In this document: one piece after another, positions 60,594 through 64,000 of the stretch
Position numbering within the stretch: position 1 is the stretch's first letter
Layout: every line of letters starts with the position of its first letter
Origin: DATBJJ01 sp963797625
GTDB lineage: Bacteria; Acidobacteriota; Vicinamibacteria; Vicinamibacterales; 2-12-FULL-66-21
DNA: 64,000 nucleotides
Assembly: GCA_963797625.1 (NCBI GenBank)
Contig: CAWCQI010000034.1
Coordinates: 124,001 to 188,000, forward strand
Direction: 5' to 3'
The notes under the pieces: model-generated
Told to the model about the DNA's origin: nothing
The model's input: only the letters and a program-made list of their open reading frames with translations
The model's database searches: none
Translations under genes and position numbers: made by a program

Positions 60594-62360
60594 CTACGGC
60601 TGCTGCTGCAGATTCACGACGAGCGCGGCGCGACGGTTGAGCCGCCGCGTTTCTTCGCGCGAGTTGTCGTACTTGGGCCGCTCCTCGCCGTAGCTGACCG
60701 TGCCCAGACGGCTTGCGGCGATGCCGCGGCTCGTCAGGTAGTCGCGAACCGAGTTCGCGCGACGGTCACCAAGCGCCAGGTTGTACTCGGCCGTGCCGAT
60801 GTTGCAGGTGTGGCCTTCGATCTGGATCCGCAGCGACGCGTTCTGCTGCATCGCCGTGATCGCTTCGTCGAGCGCGCGCGTCGCTTCCGGTCGGAGCGAG
60901 TAGCGGTCGAAGTCGAAGTGCACGTCCTCGAAGACAATCTGCTTCACCGCCGGTCGTATGACGTTGATGTTGACCGTATCGCTGGCGGTCTTGCCATCCT
61001 GCGGGCACGTCACCGTGACCGTCACCGGCACCGTTCCCTCGGTGTTCGGCGCCGTCCAGGGCGTGTTCTGCCCCGTTGCGTTGGTAAACGTGCCGCTCGG
61101 CGCCGACCACCTGTAGGTCACCGTGCAGCCGATTGAGCTCGTCGCGACGGCGCTGACCGTCGACTGGCGGCCCACTTCAACCGTGCACGGGTTGCAGGAC
61201 GCCTTCACGCCGAGCACATGATCCGGCTTGGGCGTGGGCGCCGGCGTTGGCGTCGGTTCCGGAGGCGGCGGCGGCGTGTAGACGCGCACGCCAGGGTGAT
61301 AGCCGATGCGCGCCTGGAAGCCGAAGGCGTCGCCCGAGACATTGCCAAACTCCGACCCGGCCGCCTCGCGACCCTCCATGCCGAAGCGCCAGTTGGCGCC
61401 AGCGCCGGCAAAGAAGCCGCCCTTCCCGACCCACGTCAGCCCGATCGTGAAGTGCGTGGCTGAATCCGCTTCCGAGATCATCGGCGGGAGCGAGCCGTCT
61501 TCGCCGACCAGCGTCCCGATGCCCGTGTACACCACATCGTCGGGCTGCGTCTCGCCGTGCAGCTCTGCGGTAACTTTCAGGCTCTTGCGTGTCGGGAACC
61601 CGGCGCCAAGCCCCCACCGGAAGCCGTCCGAAAGATCGACCTCGTCTGGGTCACCGCGGAAGATGTAGCCGCCGAAGCCCGAGAGCTCGACGCGCTGGTT
61701 GATTTCCTTGCTCGCGATGAAGTCCAAGGCGAAATCCGTCTCGCCGGTCCCAACGCCCTCCTCGTCGGACTTCGCGGTCGGAAGCTTGACCAGGACGCGA
61801 GCGGCGAGCGCCATCGGCTTCTGCTTCCATTCCGACATGAAGTTGACCTTGCCGCCGATCCAGAGGTCGCCGAGCTGGTTATCGGACCAGCCCTGCCTGA
61901 CGAACGGGTACTCGTTGACCAGCCCGCCGACTTGCGTGTTGGTCGGGCGGAAAATCGGCCGCACGTCGCGGTCGATGCGGCGGATGAGCGTCCAGGCGCC
62001 GAAGAGCTCGACGCGGTCGGCCAACCCATAACCAAACGTCACCGGCCAGTTCGATACGTCCGTGAAGCCCTGCTGGTGATCGAAGTTGACGCGGTAGCCA
62101 CTGGCCGACCAGCGCTTGGCTGGGAGAATTTCGGCCGTCGGCACGAACCACAGGCCTGTATCCCCAAGTGGGGTCGTCGTCGCGGGCCGTAGATCGCCGT
62201 AGTCTGGACTGGGTTTGACCGGCTGCTTGGCCGCCGGAGCCGGCGTCTGAGCAGACGCCTGACCCGATGCCCCCGCAGCACCGGAACCGTTGGTTTGGGC
62301 CGAGGCTGCCGCGCCGACCGCCAGCGCCACCACCATCGCCACCGCAACCCGTTTCAGCAT
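60594..62360 (-). CDS. OmpA family outer-membrane protein with PKD-like linker
   Basis: Outer-membrane protein of 588 residues. A leader (AVAMVVALAVGAAASAQ) is followed by a Pro/Ala-rich linker and a beta-barrel-like region (FTDVSNWPVTFGYGLADRVE; MALAARVLVKLPTAKSDEEG; FTIGLTWVGKGGFFAGAGA). A PKD/Ig-like segment (TYRWSAPSGTFTNATGQN) precedes the C-terminal OmpA domain: VHFDFDRYSLRPEATRALDE and IEGHTCNIGTAEYNLALGDR. The peptidoglycan-binding core normally reads GHTD; here it is GHTC, so Cys replaces Asp, though the distal LGDRRA Arg is present. ATG 62360 has GGAGG 9 bases upstream and is preferred. Confidence 0.88.
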   Translation of the reverse strand: MLKRVAVAMVVALAVGAAASAQTNGSGAAGASGQASAQTPAPAAKQPVKPSPDYGDLRPATTTPLGDTGLWFVPTAEILPAKRWSASGYRVNFDHQQGFTDVSNWPVTFGYGLADRVELFGAWTLIRRIDRDVRPIFRPTNTQVGGLVNEYPFVRQGWSDNQLGDLWIGGKVNFMSEWKQKPMALAARVLVKLPTAKSDEEGVGTGETDFALDFIASKEINQRVELSGFGGYIFRGDPDEVDLSDGFRWGLGAGFPTRKSLKVTAELHGETQPDDVVYTGIGTLVGEDGSLPPMISEADSATHFTIGLTWVGKGGFFAGAGANWRFGMEGREAAGSEFGNVSGDAFGFQARIGYHPGVRVYTPPPPPEPTPTPAPTPKPDHVLGVKASCNPCTVEVGRQSTVSAVATSSIGCTVTYRWSAPSGTFTNATGQNTPWTAPNTEGTVPVTVTVTCPQDGKTASDTVNINVIRPAVKQIVFEDVHFDFDRYSLRPEATRALDEAITAMQQNASLRIQIEGHTCNIGTAEYNLALGDRRANSVRDYLTSRGIAASRLGTVSYGEERPKYDNSREETRRLNRRAALVVNLQQQP

Positions 62361-62523
62361 ACGCACATGCCTCCGTAACACGTCCATCATCAGACACTCT
62401 ACGATACTACTGTCCGCTAACAAGTCCACTCTTTTCATCGCCCGTCCCGGTGCAGTTCTGTGCAAATCCGGGCCAATTTGACACCCGGGCCGCCGCTATG
62501 TGCCCCAAGGTCCTATACAGGCC

Positions 62524-62790
62524 TCAGTTGGCCGCTTCGTCGGTCGGTGCGTCCGGCGCTGGCTGGAAGTCGTCAGCCAGACGACCCCGGCCGCCTCGGC
62601 TGATCTGCCCGCCCTTTCGTCCGGCCGACCGCGCCTCTTCCGACGTCCATTCGTGGGCAGTGCCCTTCTCGTGCGCGGCCCTGCCGCCCTTGCTGGCAAT
62701 CTCGCGCTGCTTCTCGGGGGACATCGACGCAAATCCGCGCCGTTCCTTCCGGGCTGGGCTGTCGTTTCGTCGCTCGTCAACATTGTTCAT
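62524..62790 (-). CDS. KGG-repeat stress-induced protein
   Basis: Small hydrophilic protein (88 residues) with two KGG motifs, SKGGRAAHEKGTAH and GRKGGQISRGG, the stress-induced KGG repeat family (PF10685) seen with desiccation and osmotic stress. It also contains MSPEKQREIAS, the usual lead-in. ATG 62790 is preferred; a longer in-frame extension upstream has no family match. Probably cytoplasmic; function unknown. Confidence 0.85.
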   Translation of the reverse strand: MNNVDERRNDSPARKERRGFASMSPEKQREIASKGGRAAHEKGTAHEWTSEEARSAGRKGGQISRGGRGRLADDFQPAPDAPTDEAAN

Positions 62791-63147
62791 GGCTGGCCCT
62801 CGTACGGTTGCCCGTCCCTCGCGACACCGGCGCCTCAGTCGGGCGGCATCGGGGATGGAAACGGGCGTTGAGTCTCTCTGACAGCGGATTGAACCTCGGT
62901 CCGGATTTTCGTGGCCTCGCGGCCGAATATCGTGGCTCAGTTCCCCTGCCCCGCTTGATCGCGGCTCTTTTGGCGTTCTGTTGAGTCGCCGGCCAGCAAG
63001 CAATCAAACGGTATGCCAGCCCTGCAGGCGGCCAGGCGCCCTGATTGGCATCTTCTTGAGTAATAGGCCCCCTGAAGTACCACTCCGGCGCCACACCGAA
63101 GAGTCGAGACTTGGAGCGTTTCCCTACACGAGAAACTACACGTTGAC
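62791..63147. other. Intergenic region, no gene recognised
   Basis: About 350 bases between the KGG gene and a word-repeat element. Open frames here are antisense to nothing recognisable and have no protein-family character. No tRNA-like or strong hairpin structure was noticed. Confidence 0.45.
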
Positions 63148-63150
63148 GGT

Positions 63151-63210
63151 GGGTTCAGGGGGTTCAAGGGTTCAAGCGGCGTCTCTTGAACCTCTTGAAC
63201 CTCTTGAACC
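63151..63210. repeat. GGTTCAAGG word repeat, inverted pair
   Basis: GGTTCAGGG, GGTTCAAGG and GTTCAAGCG words, then CTTGAACCT, CTTGAACCT and CTTGAACCT in the reverse orientation. It is the same family as 43100-43238, ends 17 bases before the yggX start and could carry its promoter region. Confidence 0.85.
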
Positions 63211-63226
63211 TGTTATCATTCCCCGT

Positions 63227-63553
63227 ATGAGCGATTGTGGAGGTCCCACATCCCCTGAGCCGCCGGCCGGCAATCGCTCGGGACGGATGGTCTTCTGCCA
63301 GAAGTTTCAGAAAGAGATGCCGGGGCTCGACATCCAGCCCTGGCCGGGCGAATTGGGCCAGCGTGTCTACGAGAACATCTCCGCCGAAGCCTGGAAACTG
63401 TGGGAGGAGCGGATGAAGATGATTCTCAACGAGTACCGGCTGATGCCGTGGCAAAAAGAGGCACAGCAGCTCGTGACGACGCAGATGGAAGAATTCTTCT
63501 TCGGCGAAGGCGCTGCGTTACCGCCCGGATTCGTGCCGCAGCAGACGAAGTAG
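63227..63553 (+). CDS. yggX: Probable Fe(2+)-trafficking protein YggX
   Basis: Small acidic protein of the YggX family, proposed to handle iron for Fe-S cluster repair and oxidative-stress protection. Key family positions are present: FCQKFQKEMPGLDIQPWP, GELGQRVYENISAEAWKLW and ILNEYRLMPW, with the Cys near residue 24. It has a 20-residue N-terminal extension (MSDCGGPTSPEPPAGNRSG) not seen in Escherichia coli YggX, and a C-terminal tail after EEFFFGEG. 108 residues from ATG 63227, frame intact. Its stop is followed by AGCT word repeats. Confidence 0.9.
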   Translation: MSDCGGPTSPEPPAGNRSGRMVFCQKFQKEMPGLDIQPWPGELGQRVYENISAEAWKLWEERMKMILNEYRLMPWQKEAQQLVTTQMEEFFFGEGAALPPGFVPQQTK

Positions 63554-63556
63554 CTT

Positions 63557-63650
63557 CCTTCAGCTCTCAGCTTTCAGCTCTCAGCTTCAGCTTCCAGCTC
63601 TCAGTTCTCGCTGATAGCTGACTAGCTGATAGCTGTCAGCTGTCAGCTCG
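63557..63650. repeat. AGCT word repeat between convergent genes
   Basis: CAGCTCT, CAGCTTT and CAGCTCT words from 63561 lead, after a middle of less regular CAGCTTC words, to the inverse CTGATAG, CTGACTAG, CTGATAG and CTGTCAG words at 63611-63648. The right array supplies the last codons and TGA stop of the convergent ATP-grasp gene. Confidence 0.88.
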
Positions 63651-64000
63651 TACGACATCAATCGTCGTGTGGATCGTGAACGACAGCCGCGCGTGCGCCG
63701 CGCGAACGGCTGCTTCCGCGTCGGCGGCCGCAGCGGCTCTCGCGAAGATGAATCCGAGGTAGCTTCCGGCTTCCGGCAGCGGCTCGAGCAGTTGTCCGGT
63801 CTTCGCCGTCACCTGCACATCCTCGACATACGCGACCTGTCGGGCCTCGGCTTCTCCGTCGACGCGCCCGAGCACGCCACGACTGGGGATCGGAATCATC
63901 ATCACCGCTGACGCCATTCTCTCGCGCGTCGCCATCGACACGTCTTCGCCGATTGCGTGGCGCAACAACACGGCCTCGAGCGACGACCCATCGGCAAAGC
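63636..64000 (-). CDS. ATP-grasp domain protein, C-terminal end only
   Basis: C-terminal part of an ATP-grasp enzyme whose start lies beyond the window. What is visible reads ADGSSLEAVLLRHAIGEDVS, then VMMIPIPSRGVLGRVDGEAE, YVEDVQVTAKTGQLLEPLPE and SYLGFIFARAAAAADAEAAV, resembling the last lobe of biotin-carboxylase-like or peptide-ligase ATP-grasp proteins. The final residues ADS and the stop codon are encoded by the adjacent AGCT word repeat. The exact reaction cannot be determined from this fragment. Confidence 0.68.
   Translation of the reverse strand, partial: FADGSSLEAVLLRHAIGEDVSMATRERMASAVMMIPIPSRGVLGRVDGEAEARQVAYVEDVQVTAKTGQLLEPLPEAGSYLGFIFARAAAAADAEAAVRAAHARLSFTIHTTIDVVRADS

Noticed and set aside
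62777..63167. Small minus-strand frames in the gap before yggX
   Set aside because: No signature, overlapping one another and running into a repeat; no ribosome-binding site worth noting.

Overview
The window is GC-rich bacterial chromosome. Gene content suggests an acidobacterium, most likely of the Vicinamibacteria (subdivision 6) type. The pointers are a VWFA-related acidobacterial domain protein, an Oar-like TonB-dependent receptor with an N-terminal carboxypeptidase-regulatory domain, ASPIC/UnbV and FG-GAP secreted proteins, a PhoPQ-related hydrolase next to a PQQ dehydrogenase, and an outer-membrane (TamB/Omp85/OmpA/TonB) cell plan. This placement is inference from families; no rRNA or tRNA gene was recognised. 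There is no phage, plasmid, insertion sequence or CRISPR array.

Layout. 0.2-6 kb: metzincin lipoprotein, VWA protein, two methyltransferases around a NUDIX hydrolase, M20 peptidase. 6-15.3 kb: lone ABC ATPase, MFS/spermidine-synthase-like fusion, calcineurin-like phosphatase, a divergent SDR/TetR pair, methyltransferase plus glycosyltransferase, STAS protein, and a SelW-like selenoprotein whose in-frame UGA hides it from ordinary gene calling. 15.3-25.6 kb: D-aminoacylase family amidohydrolase, TPR protein, radical SAM enzyme, SnoaL-like protein, CarH-like B12 regulator, Fpg glycosylase, a GtrA/lipid-binding-like fusion, methyltransferase. 25.6-33.7 kb: an overlapping operon (PhoPQ-related protein, di-haem cytochrome c, PQQ dehydrogenase), FG-GAP protein, LmbE deacetylase, RCK channel-like protein. 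33.7-40.4 kb: Oar-like receptor, TPR protein and ASPIC/UnbV protein in one direction. 40.7-46.6 kb: zinc-ribbon proteins, M50 protease, DUF4097 adhesin-like lipoprotein, DUF3810 protein, type II NADH dehydrogenase. 46.7-64 kb: TonB overlapping a TPR/CHAT-like protein, YIP1 protein, molybdopterin oxidoreductase, TamB-Omp85 pair, small membrane protein, OmpA, KGG stress protein, YggX, and the end of an ATP-grasp protein.

Many genes (about 19) need one or more single-base shifts to give a full product, while long neighbours such as tamB (4.5 kb) are clean. Several shifts lie in short homopolymers, so most are probably assembly errors of a long-read or draft genome. The Oar-like receptor, with at least 13 shifts in 3.4 kb, stands out.

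The most striking non-coding signal is a set of structured intergenic elements. Short words of 7-9 bases are repeated with variation in two inverted arrays that enclose a copy-specific core stem. At least five word families are present; many elements begin within a few bases of a stop codon, and some run into coding sequence. Three larger copies (12.85-13.15, 24.45-24.70 and 31.23-31.56 kb) share one architecture: word array, small GC hairpin, long copy-specific stem, second GC hairpin, word array. I regard these as the best candidates for something not yet described.
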